DNA of 64,000 bases from Haliotis asinina (taxonomy: Eukaryota; Mollusca; Gastropoda; Lepetellida; Haliotidae). Made by a program: the position numbers and the translations under genes. Shown in pieces: positions 51,501-64,000 of the stretch (the first letter of the stretch is position 1; every line of letters starts with the position of its first letter). Under the pieces are notes generated by a model, which worked only from the letters and a program-made list of their open reading frames with translations, was not told the origin of the DNA and ran no database searches. The stretch is taken from assembly GCF_037392515.1 (NCBI RefSeq), contig NC_090280.1, positions 60,525,504 to 60,589,503 of the forward strand. The letters are read 5' to 3'.

Positions 51501-54439
51501 TGTTATGAACCGTATTGACACCTGCATATGCACAATTGTATCTAGGTCCACCAGGAGACTAGATCTCAATCCCTTATAACATAGTTGAGACATTGTGTGT
51601 TGCAGAATACCCACAATACAAACTCTTAATGTATTGCTGCAAGAATGGAACGCAGCACCTCACTATCTTAACTTATTGTCTGATAGTCAGTAAGGAGGAG
51701 GGTAAAAAATGTTATAACAGCTAGTGAAGTTTAAACCTGTTTTTGACATTGTACTCAGTAATGCATGGGTACATCATGGGGATTGTGAGCCATGCGTCTT
51801 GAAAATAACAGCACGTATCATGGCTACAAAATACAGGGCTGATTATACAACAGTTTGCCATTTCCTTACAGGTACATTTGTCATTAAATTATTCCTCGAA
51901 ACCAATTTATCCAAATAGTAAGTTCAATTCAGGTTGGGTAAGTTCCCCTGCTCACTACAACACGTTGATGTCATGAAGTGTGTTGTGTTGAGTTTTGCGA
52001 TGCCATTTTCCATGCTTATATAATCACGTCCTCGAGAAACTTGCGTCAGTGCTTACAATAGACGTTGTTTGCTGTTGTTTTAGGCAAACATTAATCTAAC
52101 TTGGATGCTGTACGGCGTTAAAGTATAACATGATTACTCTGAATTGTTTGTTAATGATTTATACATAACATACCGTCTGTTTTGACAGATAATCGAAACT
52201 GATCGTGATAAATAGTTCGAGGACAATGCATAAAACGCGTATTTCATGCATCAGTTGTCTCTATGATGATGACGTAATTACAGTTCCATTAAAAGACTAT
52301 CGATTAATTCAGTGAAGCTATTAATGTGCAAAAAGTTCTTGCTTCAGGTGGAAAGATATGCTTTAGTGGGAATATTCACTCAGGATATCAGAATAGCAGA
52401 TCATCTCAAATGTCACTTGTCGAAATTGATAAAGTACAAGGTATGATAGAGACCATTATTGGCCAACAACATGTCGTGATTATCAAACTTTGACAACATG
52501 ATAATTTTAGCATAAAAAGGGCTAAATTAATTGTTGAAGTTACCTCCAATTGCTTTTTGTATGTTTTTACTGTTGTTTTTTATCCTCTTTGAAGACCTCA
52601 AAGTTAGCATATTTTACAATATCTTCTACAAACCTACATTTTCAGAGTGATAGAAAAGTGTGAGCAAAAGCATGACCCATCCCAATTTTTTCACCACATA
52701 TGAAGAGAGTAACTTAGAATGCACACCTAAACGATTGTGGTGGGTCATGCTTTTGCTCACATCAAAATGTTTAAAAAAGTACATTTTTCGGTTTATGAAA
52801 TTGCCCCATATATCTCACAAAATAAACATTGACATAAAATAACATCTTTAGAGACTATCCATCACATGTACACATCTATGCCATCATACATTATATTTTG
52901 AATGGTTTTGTGCTCTAAAATACACGTATCAAACATCTTTATTAAAATTTTCAATATCATAGGGCACTCGCAAGGCTTATTTGTGTGAGGTAAACAATGA
53001 TATTTGGTTGTGATTTCTGCTTGAAAAGTAAGAAGATGTCTAAAGATTTTCAAAATATGAGCACTGTAAAGGTGAGAATCTTTGTTATTATGTCAGAAGT
53101 TGATCATAGTTGTTCTCACATCTGTTTATCAAACACCTTTGAGTAGCCTATCACTGTCAAAAAACCACTGTCATTCATCAGGATTGCCATGTATAAACAT
53201 ACACATTTTCCAAGAACCTATGTACCTTGATGTTTCCACAGACATATTAGATTTCATTTAATCAGAATGACTACACTTAACTGTATGAAAAGGATTATTG
53301 TTTTTTAGCTAGAATGAGAACATTGTATCAAGGACTAGCAGATGATGAACACAAGCAGACGTCAAGTGATACATTGTAAAGTGTAATATATAAGCTTAAA
53401 TTCACATTGTGAGGCACAAGAGTATGTAGTCCAATGTTGCAATACTGGACTGTTGTTTTTTGTGTTATCAGACTTGCAGGTTCAAATCCATATAACTTTT
53501 CGCTCTTATTTTTCAAAGTTAGTTTATCAAGTCTACAATGTTTAACCGTTTCACATCAAATCCAAATATTGTAATTTTTTCCTTAATTTTCGTATTCTAT
53601 GTTACAACACAGTTGAAACAAGCTTTAATTACCGTATTACTGTATATTTGCTAAAACTGGCTGTAAATACTGACTTGTAATACTTACTAGTTAAAATGAA
53701 GCTGTGCCGAAAATGTAGTTTTACCCCAAACAGGCCCCTGTGACTGAGTGTGGAGTTAAACACGAAGCAAACATACATAAAATTATCTTTGCGTTCCCTG
53801 ACAATGAGACAAAGGTTATGAAATGTCATGAAATCTATTGTCTATTTTCAAATTCTGCAATCATTTATGAAATAATGAGTTTCAATCATATAAACAACAG
53901 ATAAACTTGGGAGACCTGAGATTCTTCCGGTACCTGTATATACTATCATCATCAAAAGATACCGACAGCAGACATGTCTAATGTCACCACGACTTTACTT
54001 ACTGCGCAATACAATATGTTAGGATGGATGAGTTTAATTATCCACTTTGTTAAATATGAATGACGAAACGTCTGGTTGCCATAATACACCATGCACCAAA
54101 GTAACTGCATACGATCCTGAACAGACGATTGTCGTATTGCCTTATACCCCAGAGATGGGAAAGATATTGTTCCATTGGCGTTCGAGATGATCTAAAATCT
54201 TGAATAATCCCAAGACATTTTAACATAGTCACATCATTAATTGAAACGTAGAGTTGGGACCTGAAAACATTGTTTGGTCTCTAAGTGATTACTTCCTTGT
54301 GAAAATGCTGTTGTTTTATTGAAGACCGCTTTTTCTTATTTGACGCCCCAGCGGAAAAGATGTTTCATGGAATTCTGTAACTGGCTTGTACTATTTGTTC
54401 TCAGGTGAACGTAAAAGGGATTCTGAAGTTCTGAAGTAC
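51501..54439. other. non-coding stretch between the fold-back arms
   Basis: It is AT-rich with no recognised gene. One short hairpin element lies at 52657-52763. Confidence 0.45.
52657..52763. repeat. short hairpin (MITE-like)
   Basis: 'gtgagcaaaagcatgaccca' at about 52660 recurs inverted as 'tgggtcatgcttttgctcac' at about 52741, with about 60 bp between the arms. Confidence 0.85.
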
Positions 54440-54660
54440 ATGCTTATGTAATACTCAGTAATATTCCAGCTATATGGCGGCGGTCTGTAAATAATCGAGT
54501 CTGGACCAGACAAACCAGTGATTAACAGCATGATCATCGATCTGGACATTTGGGAACCGCTGATATTTGTCAACCTAGTCAGGATGGCCACCCGATCCCG
54601 TTATTCGCCTCTTTGTCGACGAACGGGATCGGACCTTCAAGCCCTGACGTTCACGGGTGA
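54440..54660 (-). mobile_element. SINE family A, divergent
   Basis: The reverse-complement order 'aatattccagctatatggcg', 'aatcgagtctggaccagaca', 'cacccgatcccgttattcgc' and 'ccctgacgttcacgggtga' is a nearly complete family-A copy. It sits at the end of the second fold-back arm (54440-54710). Confidence 0.88.
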
Positions 54661-54828
54661 CATGCTTATGACATAGTGTAAATGACATAAGTCCATAAGT
54701 GAATACATGTACATGCGTATATACGGAGAAATCACTTAACTAAAACATTCATCCTAACGAGCCAGATGTGCATAGGGAATCACTCTAACTGCAACATTGG
54801 TGGCGGTTTTTTTCTGGTAGTCCCTTTT

Positions 54829-54945
54829 ACAACAATATGTTCGTCTTATCGCTGCCAATCTGTGATGTTATCTTTCAAATAGGCATTTCAGAGTAGAAAT
54901 TAAGTGTGAATCTTTCATTTGATTGATCGTATACTCTACCATGTA

Positions 54946-54994
<49 letters not shown>

Positions 54995-55465
54995 GCCTAT
55001 GGCCTTTTCTACAATAAACATTTGATTGAAATACTGGATTGCGATTGATTAATTCAGTAATTCAGAGTTTTATAGTCACGTTATATGGCTGTGTACCCAT
55101 TAGGGCAGCAGTAAGGTGTTCTAGTTTAGAATCTTAATGACGCGGTTAAAATAGTTTGGAGATAAAGACACTGTATCAGAAAATCATATAACGAAGCTAT
55201 AATACTTCCACATTTCTATTTTAATCTATTGTAATTTCGTTGTGTACCTTTGATTTTTCAACACAGTATGTATCTCTTACGTATCGTTTAGTTTTAGGTA
55301 GTGACTATGAGTATGTGAGACTGGGGTTTGCTATGTAATATACACATGGAACAGCCATTTGTGCTGATATCAAACTAACTACCAGAAAACACCCGTCACC
55401 AATGTTGTAGTGCAAATCAGGCGCCATATTGTTCGTTAAGGTGAATGTTCGGAATGCTGTAGCTG
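54829..55465. repeat. dispersed repeat, copy 2, with inverted ends
   Basis: A related copy of 50411-51070. It is flanked by an inverted pair: 'caacattggtggcggttttt' at about 54792 and 'aacacccgtcaccaatgttg' at about 55388, which suggests a non-autonomous DNA transposon of about 620 bp. A TA microsatellite (54949-54992) has expanded within it. Confidence 0.75.
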
Positions 55466-57306
55466 CTGAGGCAGTTTTTCCGCTGTTTTCGTAACCAGTG
55501 CAGGTTCCATAGCGTGAACATCAACCTCTTGTCATCGTGGGCCGCCCAAGCCATAATATTTACATCAAATTTCGAGTGTGCAAGATGTTCGGCAAATGCA
55601 CTATCTGTACGCTATCTGCTCATTTGTCATACGTCAAACATAAGTACAATGCGCTGCCCGATTGCAGGTCAAACGGTACTGATTCGTGCAATACTTGTGA
55701 CTTACGGGAGATCAGTGTATTACCGCGTATTTCCCAGGAACACATAGCAGACTTATACACCGCTTGACCGATGTGGTGCCAGTGCACTGCATGTTTATGT
55801 AACTTAGGACCTACCTAACAGCGTACCCATCATTGTTATGTGCATGTCCCAAACTATCACGCTAACTGTGCGCATGCCGGCATAATACCACTTACAACAA
55901 GCGATCGAAATGCACATGAGGTGGGTATAACTGCGTATGGAAAAAATGGCTATGCACAACTCATAAGGAATCTGGATATGCAGAAATGTGCCAGGGCTAA
56001 CAGACTAGAGCATGCAGAACGTGCAAAATGATGACAGGCCAGTGATGCGCTGCCAATCATGGCAGGCCTCTGTAGGATCCGTAGTCCCTGATACCGACTC
56101 CCTTATAGCTACTCGTCTTGCTAATGGCTGTCTGCTGACCACACGCCCCACCGCATTTGATGTCTATGACATTACAGACAAGAATGGGTTACGCAGACGC
56201 AATGTACATAGGTAGCGATCTTGAGGGTGTGTGGTCACTGATGATCTACATGTTCTTGGCCCGTCTGTTGTCAGACCCGTTTTCTGAAGAGCTTGACCTA
56301 GCTGTTTACAGTATCACAGAAGCAGATCAATAGTCATACAACGTGGGTCTGTGGTACCCCCGTTTTCAGCATTCCTATGGCCCCCATGACCTTGACCTTT
56401 GACCTTGAAGATGCTTTGCGCACTATGTATCATACATGAAAAGGATATCATTAACACCAGTAAATATTCTGGAAAAGCAATATTTAGTTACATAAAGGTA
56501 TGGTATAATGCATTCTGTGATACATTTAAAAATGCATGGTAACCATGGAGACGCCCCGAACTGCACGTGCCCAAACAATTACTGGTATGAAATGCATTTT
56601 GTCAGAAAGTTGAGGCCTTGATTGTCTTATGATACCAACTACATCGTGCTCCATGGATTTCATACTTAGCAGATAAGAAAGATGAGATGTCATGCATAGA
56701 ATGTCAAGAACCCAGCAACCCAGGGAGATACTAGTACAGGGACCTTGACCCGTGACCTTGACCATATAGTTCGATAGAAATGTACCAGGATCATCACATG
56801 CATTCTACAAAAAGATAAAATCAGCATTCATAGTAAAGATATATTCTTTCATATACAGGTGTCATGATCTCTGAACAATAGCATGGTTACCATGGAAACG
56901 CACCAAAGTGACATATTGGGTGACACTTTAAGTCTGGCAACATTGTTTTTTTGAAATCTAGAGATTCCGAGCTTTCCAACGTAACCATATACATCTTGCT
57001 ATACCTCCGGTAGAGGTGTTTCACTTTTTTACAGCAATTGTCACTGGACTATAACCTCAGCATGCTTTTCCTCATATGGAAACTGAATCCTGTTTATACC
57101 CTTTGTGCGTGTGCTATTTTTAAGCGCTCAAATAGAGAGCTTTTTGAAGAAAAAAAACAAACATGAGTGCACAAAACTGAAGTCATTACACGGATTCGTA
57201 GCATGCGTGATTTGATTACTAGATTTGGCCTGGTTACGTTTAGGTGAAAAGGTCCCTCCTTCGACAAATTAATGTTTAAGTTGACAATTTTCTTTTGGGT
57301 ATTAAT
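55466..57306. other. non-coding stretch with unrecognised open frames and a duplicated segment
   Basis: Frames at 55514-55767 and 55840-56215 are open and one is Cys-rich, but they have no splice support or family I recognise. Confidence 0.4.
56388..56900. repeat. two diverged copies of a segment of about 160 bp
   Basis: Each copy begins with a 'gaccttgacc..tgaccttga' word (56388 and 56748) and ends with 'atggtaaccatgga' or 'atggttaccatgga' (about 56536 and 56884). Confidence 0.6.
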
Positions 57307-57308
57307 TA

Positions 57309-58344
57309 CAGTCGAACCCCATTGTCTCGAACTCGGGTGAGACGAATTCTCGGATGTGTCGAACTGACATCTCGGTCCCTGCCGATTTCCTTATATTTAT
57401 CATTATTTTTACCCTGATGTGTCGAACTAGATGTGTCGAATTCCCGGTTGTGTCGAACTCATTTTAGGGTCCCCAAAGGCTCTAACAAGTACAAATTTAC
57501 CCTTTTGTCTCGAACTGTCAAAGCTGGTTGTTGCAACTGAAAACTTCAGTCGCGCAATCGGAAGTCATCCTCATAAACGTGCTACCTAAAGATCAAAAGT
57601 AACGATTAACGGACTCAACAATCAAGTGACATGTTTAACTACGCATCTATACACACATTGTCAGCGCACTTACCAACTGAACTTTACTCAAACAATTAAC
57701 CATAATTAAGTTGTTACCAGTGACACGTTGATCACGGACCGACAGGATACCTCTAAACAAACAATGGCGCATGTTGTTGTCATGTGACAGTCTATGTTAG
57801 CGGTCATGTGATTTCCTTGAAAATACATAATGAGAAGTGAGGAAAATGGAGTTGGATTATCTAAATTGATGTTTTGTTTTTGGTTTAGTATTTAAGGTGT
57901 AGGATCAATTTTTTTCGGATTTTTTTAAGAGATAAATTCCCCACATGTACGCGTATGTACATTCCGATTCCGTTTGTATGAACTATACAACTTTTTATAC
58001 TGACTGAAAATGAATTAGTGCTGTCAACTAAATGGGATCGCTTGTGAGTTTGTTAAATTATTCTTGTTCTTATCTTTTTGTATGCATATTTATTTGCCAT
58101 GACGAATAAAGTGATTGAATTGATTTACATTTGTATATGTTGCAATTTAAAGATCAATACTGCCGTAAAAGTTTATTGCAAAGATATATTGTTCGTATGT
58201 GTATCCTACTGCAAAATAACGATGTGTTAAGCACCGTGGTCGTGTTGGTTCTTGGTCTTTTCAATGCTGACGGATGTGTCGAACACTCGGATAAGTCGAA
58301 CTTCCCCTTGGACCCGACGAGTTCGACACAACGGGGTTTGACTG
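57309..58344. mobile_element. 1-kb MITE, Tigger/pogo type
   Basis: The ends begin 'cagtcgaaccccattgtctc' and, inverted, 'cagtcaaaccccgttgtgtc'. Both have subterminal 'gatgtgtcgaact' repeats and TA duplications at 57307-57308 and 58345-58346. No transposase is present, so it is non-autonomous. Confidence 0.88.
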
Positions 58345-58734
58345 TAGTTTCAGGGTATTATCAGATCTGAACTGTATATAATCGGAACATAATTTGTCAG
58401 TGAGTACATGTGTAGAATACCAACAGTCTGCGGTCTCACAGACAAAGGAATTGTTAACCTGAAGAAAATATAGACCATAGGGCTAGGATTTAAAGTAAAG
58501 TGTATTATCTAGATTTTCTGTGGACACATTGCTGCACTACTTTCCCTCCATGTTTACATCGGATAAGTGAGAAGCTACTTCAAACGTCAATATTCAAAAT
58601 GTGTAACGGTATAGTGTGATAGTATACCTGACCAGTTAAGTACAATCATAATACCAGAGCCTAACAAAGCTTTTACAACACATGAACTAAGTTCATTTGA
58701 TACTATTTGTAAATCAGTTACATAATCTATTCCA

Positions 58735-61700
58735 GGCATGTGAAAAATGTAAACACTACAGCAGAGAATTCAACAGAAGGGACAAGAGTCTGTGTGTGCA
58801 TCTTGAGGTGACTAGTTTCAACAGGTTTTGGGACAGAAACAAAAGTGACTGCCAAACCCCTGATCCAGAGAGGAAAAGGCAGAAGAAAGATGAGATAAAA
58901 CATTGTGTCTCGGCTCTTAGGAATTCTTTGGGTGGACATCTTTTAATTCATATCGAAGGCCTGAGTCCACAAGACCTAAGTCAGGGAAACCTTGACGAGT
59001 TCATCGATGATGACCTTCAAGCCATCATAAATGCTGATGAAACATTTGATGACGTATATTACAAAGAGACATTCCATAAGGATCGTGAATTTGTAATAAT
59101 TGACATTCAGCCTTCATCAACAATTATTATAACAGATCCGAAAACTAAATTTATCATCGATAGGGGCTTCATACCAGATAATCAACAGGCACTGCGAGGC
59201 TTTTTGAAACGAATCTCTGAGCAGCAAAATTCAAATCATTCAGAAGTCAGTCATTCAAACCAAAGACAACCCGTGAGTGACGAGACGTTACAAAACATAG
59301 CTGAAAGTAGAGACATTCAACTGAAAGGATTTGTGTTTAAACCGGAAGAACAGAAGAAGAAAAAGGCAATTTTGAAAGACCCAGACCAGTTTGTTGATTA
59401 CTTGTGGCGCAAGCGTCTTCCTCAATATGTCAGTGCTTTTGCAAAACTCAGGAGAGGAGGGTCTTTTATTCTTGGCATAGGAGAGACAGAGAAGACATTT
59501 CAGACCAATATTAAAGGGAAGAAAATCCAATATTTGTCTAAAGAATTTGTCGTAGAAGGGATTGAACTGCCTTCGGACAAGCATAGCGAGTTCAAGAGAT
59601 CAATAGAGAGACGTTTGACAGATGACATCTGTCTCATTGACTACAAGGGAGACAAATTAGATTGTCCCGACGGACACATCAGTGTTCACTTTCATGTAAA
59701 GAAACCTACATTGCTTGAGGTTATTGTGAATCCAGTAAAAGGGGTATTGTTTTATGATAACAGTGGTCCAGAAGCATACAAGGTCTTCCATGCAGAACCT
59801 TTTTTGAAGTATACGCGCTGCGAGCTGAAGGAGATATTCGCCTCATTAAAGAGACATTAGAAAGGTAAGGTTGTCTAAAATGTGCAGTCCTTGGTAAAAG
59901 AAGTCATTATTCATGATGGAGTAAACGAAGCCCACATATTACGCATTAAAATGGTTCGTTTTTATTGAATAGTATTTTGTTCTGAATAAGGTAAATGGCA
60001 GAGGATATGTAGATACCAGTTTCGTTATCTTTGGGATCTTTGGGTATTTTGATTGTAAATTACATTGTAAATTATTTACATATATACCCTTAACTGGGTT
60101 ATTTGCTTGGTTAACAGGAACATCTACAGATATGTCAGCAAAGAAGTCGCCAAAACAAGCACTTTCAACACATGACAGTGAGGAGGATATATTATCTGAG
60201 GTCAAGATAGCCACAAGTAATCCTTTCCGCCCAGCCGTATATGCAACTGGTCACTTTTGGGAGAAGATGTCCAAACAGCTTGAAAATGGTTTGAATTGGT
60301 TCGACCATCTTTAGATTGAGACTTATGATGATATATCTTCATAGGAAAGCTCATGTGTGTTAAATGTGTTGACATAGCTGGGTAGGCTGTGTCAGGACAG
60401 ATCTAATGTACTTTTCTTATTTATTTCGTACAGAGTCAGTGTAGAACGAAACGTTCACTAATTCCAGACATTTCTGGAATTTTCAATGGTAATCAGACAG
60501 AATGAGAGTATGGAATAATCAGACAGAATGAGAGTATGGAATAAACTGAATGGATCTCTATCTAAAAAGCATATGACATGAAGACCAAAAATGTAGAAAT
60601 AATGGTGTACTACAATTTATCTTCGCGTTATGATTATCTAAATAAAAGTCTGAACACTTGTTTAATGTGCGAAATGTGTGGATGTCTATAAGCTAGTCTT
60701 TATTGTATTTTGTAATAACAATAATACAATTGAGCAAGACATTTCTTTTCTCACGATATCCAAATAATACCTTTGTCTTATCAAAGTGTTGGAGAGGGCC
60801 TGTTTTATGTTGAATCCTCGCAAAACCATTATTCCAAATCTCCTTGACAATATCACATTCATAGAATCTGTTCATTATGGTTTCGAAACTTGTTTTACGG
60901 AAAAAACAAGCATTTGATTCAATCATTTTTTTTGATAGCATTTCGTTTGTGATCCACACCTGGTAATGGTAATATATTGATACTATTGGTGTTTTATCAT
61001 TAAAACAGTTTATAGACATATTTCCACTCATTATCAGATATCGTTTACTTCTAAATCCCATTCATTTCTGTATTTGTTGTTATTATTTTGACTTCGAGTT
61101 GCCTGTAGTACATTATGAAATATTCTGCATCCTCTGCTTGGGTTCACTAAATCTTGTAAAAGAAAATAGATAAAGGCTTACAAGAATTTTATGTAGAATG
61201 GTATTTGTTAAAATACAATATTTGTAATCGCTTTCAAAATTCCGGCATATGTTTGAGAAAAATGTTTTGCAATTATATACAATTTTATATTGTTCAAATT
61301 TTAGTATGTTTCCTTTAGTGTCTATAGCATACTGGCTTCTTATCAATATGTAACATTTTGAGTTACAGTAGTTGAGTGAGAACAACATATTCAACCTTGA
61401 TGTTTTCGGTTTTAACAACCTCTTAATCCATGTATTTGTTTCAGATTTCATTTTATTTTCTACGAGTGGTACTTTCGGTCTCTCATTTACGACTTATTTG
61501 CTAAGTGTTTTTTTTCCTACTTACCTTATCTGGTTTATTTAGCCAAATGAAGTTAAACGTTATATTTCGATTAGGTATAAAGTATGGACTCTGTGACCAA
61601 ACACTATTTCCCCAAGGCACTTAGCGCCTTAGTTATCACTGGTACACAGTAAGACTCATAATTTAAAACCAACAATTTATAAATGCATTTTGTTGTCCAT

Positions 61701-63814
61701 ATAAGATGCATTACAGATTTTCATACCTGTACCTGTTCAGCAGCTACATTCCCATAGATTTATTATATGATATCACCAAGAAAGTATGTATGATGGTCTG
61801 TCTGCTTTATCTATCTAAATCTATGTTATCTGGTACAGAGACTTTCATAAAATATATTTGTTTCCTTCAGTAAATAATCGTTTTTGGAAGCGTTTCACCT
61901 TTAGCAATCTCTAGTTTTAGTATAGCCATTTATCGAGTGATAAGAAATATTTAGCTGGGTTCTCTCCCTTTTCGTTGCTGATCTAATGTACTTGTCTGAG
62001 TGTTGTATTGAGAAATGATAGGTAATGAAAGCCTTGTGGCTGTCGACATCTCTCTTCTCGATGTCTGGATTGTAGTCGTGGCTGATTCTCTTGCAGTATA
62101 ATTTAAGTCGCATTTGTGACAAGTGTCAGGTCAGCCTGCAATGTGTTCCAGAATGCCATGCTTCAGTAGCCATACGGCCTAACTAGGTGACTGTAGGCAG
62201 CTAAGCTAATGGCAATGGTCAGGATGCATTAATTTCTGTTGACAGCAAGGTCTCTATTTATTCAATGTACATAACTCGTGGAATGCATAAAAATCCTCGA
62301 TAAACCCTGTTCCAGAATGTGTAGGATAATTGATATAACTAACATATTTTACATGTGTTCTAGATATCCTACTGCTCCCCGAAGGTACAGGCGAAAGATG
62401 GAACACGGTGATGCAAATCCTTCTTGGTACCTCAAAGATGGGATTGATATACATGGGAACATCGCTTCCACAGGCGCTCGATTTGCAGCTGAAAAACACC
62501 AACGTTGAAGGAGTTGCGTTTGATGCCTGTGTTATCGCCTCTGAACGACCAGTTCAAATTCTCACCTTTGTCACAAGCGACTCAAAACACAAATATGATT
62601 CCCTCGTTCAGAGAAATGACGAATTGTCTAAAGGTGTTTTATATTCCTTAAGAGAATTTACTGATGAAAAGTTTAACATTGTCAATGGGGTATTTGACTT
62701 AGGCGTTCTAGAGAACGGAGCTGGTTTTGAAGATAAAATGAAGACCCTGAAGGAGAAGTCATGTCGTTATGTCAATCCCAGATCCCTTGAAATGAATCCC
62801 AGCAAGTGCAAGAATTTATGCAAGGCCTTCTTCGTGGCCTCAGCTGTAGACCACACCTCTAAACAGACATCTTCAGACAAAATAGTTCTGCTAAAGTGGA
62901 AGGAGGTCATCAATAGGTTGTCAAGCTCAGGCATAACGATGCTTGGAATGAAAGGACAAAAGTGAGTGTGCCGTAAGAAAATCAACATTGATTAGCCCAT
63001 TATCATTAATTTCTTTATTTGCCCTACCAAATTCTGCTCCCTTGAAGGCCCGGGTTGGATTAGACGTTCATTAATCCACGGCTGACAAAATGCCGAGTAT
63101 CGGAATCTTGGCTGATGCATGTCATCATGCCCCTTTTGCACAGATTGATGTTGATCATTTCATTCACTCCGTTGCTTGGTACAGGCTGACAGACCGGCGT
63201 CATAAACATAGAATACTGATAACTGTTACGATCAACATTGACCAATGGTCTAAACTGACCTTTTGGCACACCACCTTTGACCATGACCAGCCATGATGAT
63301 AAATAATATATTTTCCCGAAATTCTCTTAAAAAATATGAAAAGTGCCATTAACGTAAAGAAGTTAGTATGTTTGGCCACGAATACACGCTGTAAGTGGAT
63401 GGCAATCATGAAGCATGAGTTTATCGCGATCAGCCCTAAACAACTGAATGTTATTCACTTTTCAGAAACGACACCCTCCCATGCAGTATTGACTTCATCG
63501 GAGACGCTGTCCACTCAGAAGTTGATGTAAATTTTGAAGAAATATTTCAGAATGATGGTGATTATAACGTTTTCATTTGCAAAATGAACTTAAAATATAA
63601 ATCCACAAACAATACAAAGATGTCCTGTATAATTTTGACAAGTGTGAAAACCTACAGCAACCAAATTTGTAGGATTATTTATAAAGGTGCAGTGTGGCTA
63701 GAACAATTGCAAGCTGTTACAGTACTAAAACACCGCAGGACAAGTAACCACATCAATTTTAAATCCCCAGACCCTGGACAATGGTCTTTTGTCTCATGTA
63801 CACTGAATCTTTAG
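58735..63814 (+). CDS. Schlafen-like gene, multi-exon, with an in-frame stop
   Basis: Exons fitting GT-AG sites and phase are 58735-59864, 60118-60216, 62363-62961 and 63466-63814; the first coding exon is probably further upstream. The large exon encodes two related lobes. The first is KKDEIKHCVSALRNSLGGHL; the second runs from ESRDIQLKGFVF to YVSAFAKLRRGGSFILGIGE, the AlbA_2/Schlafen-core pattern. The third exon (SLPQALDL ... FDACVIASERPVQILTFV) resembles the linker/SWADL region of Schlafens. Known Schlafens bind or cleave RNA and act in antiviral defence. A TAG at 59858-59860 follows LKRH, yet the frame continues in phase across the next intron, so the full product needs explanation. A second, decayed copy of exon 3 lies at 28868-29251. 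Confidence 0.55.
60217..62362. other. intron of the Schlafen-like gene
   Basis: It includes a 29-bp direct repeat present twice (about 60483-60540, 'cagacagaatgagagtatgg'). If the donor at 60217 is skipped, the exon beginning at 60118 ends at a TAG at 60312-60314. No other feature recognised. Confidence 0.45.
63040..63180 (+). mobile_element. degenerate SINE family A relic in an intron
   Basis: 'cttgaaggcccgggttggat' followed by 'gctgatgcatgtcatcatgc' and 'cagattgatgttgatcattt' follows the order of family A with heavy divergence. Confidence 0.55.
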
Positions 63815-63839
63815 TTACCATTTCTCATTTCTCTTCCAG

Positions 63840-63985
63840 GTGAACCCTCTGCCGGATATGTGCCATGTTTAGAAGATTCAGGTCGTCAACAAACGTGGAA
63901 TGAAGTTCAAGAAGATTCGTTCAAGCACGATATCCGTACGGTATTCCTTCCAGTGCCATACATGGATGATGTATTACTCTCCTGA
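63840..63985 (+). CDS. candidate alternative last exon of the Schlafen-like gene
   Basis: After a good acceptor (ttctcttccag) the DNA is open for 48 codons (EPSAGYVPCLEDSGRQQTWN ... MDDVLLS) to TGA. It lies 25 bp after the stop of the preceding exon, so it would require an internal donor there or belong to another transcript. Confidence 0.35.
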
Positions 63986-64000
63986 GTAGCTTTGCCACAG

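Noticed and set aside
55514-56215. Cys-rich and other open frames after the fold-back
   Set aside because: They are short, in several frames, without splice sites that join in phase, and unrecognised; listed only as part of the non-coding stretch.
1-64000. CRISPR arrays, rRNA genes, bacterial operons
   Set aside because: The tandem repeats lack the spacer pattern of CRISPR, no rRNA sequence was recognised, and the whole window is eukaryotic in character.

Overview
The window looks like nuclear DNA of a gastropod mollusc, most probably an abalone (Haliotis). This is inferred from two tRNA-related SINE families scattered on both strands that I associate with abalone loci, from intron-bearing immune genes with GT-AG sites, and from the density of DNA transposons. 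It is not bacterial: genes are sparse, split by introns and separated by AT-rich repeat-filled DNA.

Layout. 1-4480: a GA microsatellite, two SINEs and unrecognised non-coding DNA. 4481-6640 (minus): a single-exon Toll-like receptor with LRRs, a membrane segment and a TIR domain. 6.7-10.5 kb: repeats and SINEs. 10.66-15.88 kb: a segment with inverted, TGGTTTCC-rich ends sitting inside a minisatellite. It contains a possible head-to-head pair of small spliced genes around a YY1-type promoter, and a 751-bp element with an 8-bp target duplication. 20.8-23.2 kb (plus): a three-exon gene for an acidic, tail-anchored protein with a CARD-like N-terminus, recalling MAVS. 24.6-28.5 kb: two Tc1 transposons, one apparently intact and one decayed. 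28.9-29.3 kb: a decayed duplicate of a Schlafen-like exon. 30.5-31.3 kb: a coding relic split by a SINE.

32,311-46,753: a Polinton/Maverick (adintovirus-like) element of 14.4 kb. It has 365-bp terminal inverted repeats differing at about two positions and a 5-bp flanking duplication, and it looks whole and recent. Its recognisable parts are a major capsid protein, a probable minor capsid protein, a packaging ATPase, a protein-primed family B DNA polymerase, a retroviral-type integrase, a membrane-active-like protein and several small membrane or Cys-rich proteins.

46.8-58.3 kb: mostly non-coding, with a decayed Tc1 copy, a fold-back repeat carrying SINEs in both arms, duplicated segments and a 1-kb Tigger/pogo-type MITE. 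58.7-64.0 kb (plus): a multi-exon Schlafen-like gene whose exons join in phase but which carries an in-frame TAG at the end of its large exon.

Taken together, three host genes of innate-immunity type (TLR, CARD/tail-anchor, Schlafen-like) lie in a transposon-rich region with a recently inserted virus-like element. Joint function is inference only; nothing in the sequence shows co-regulation.
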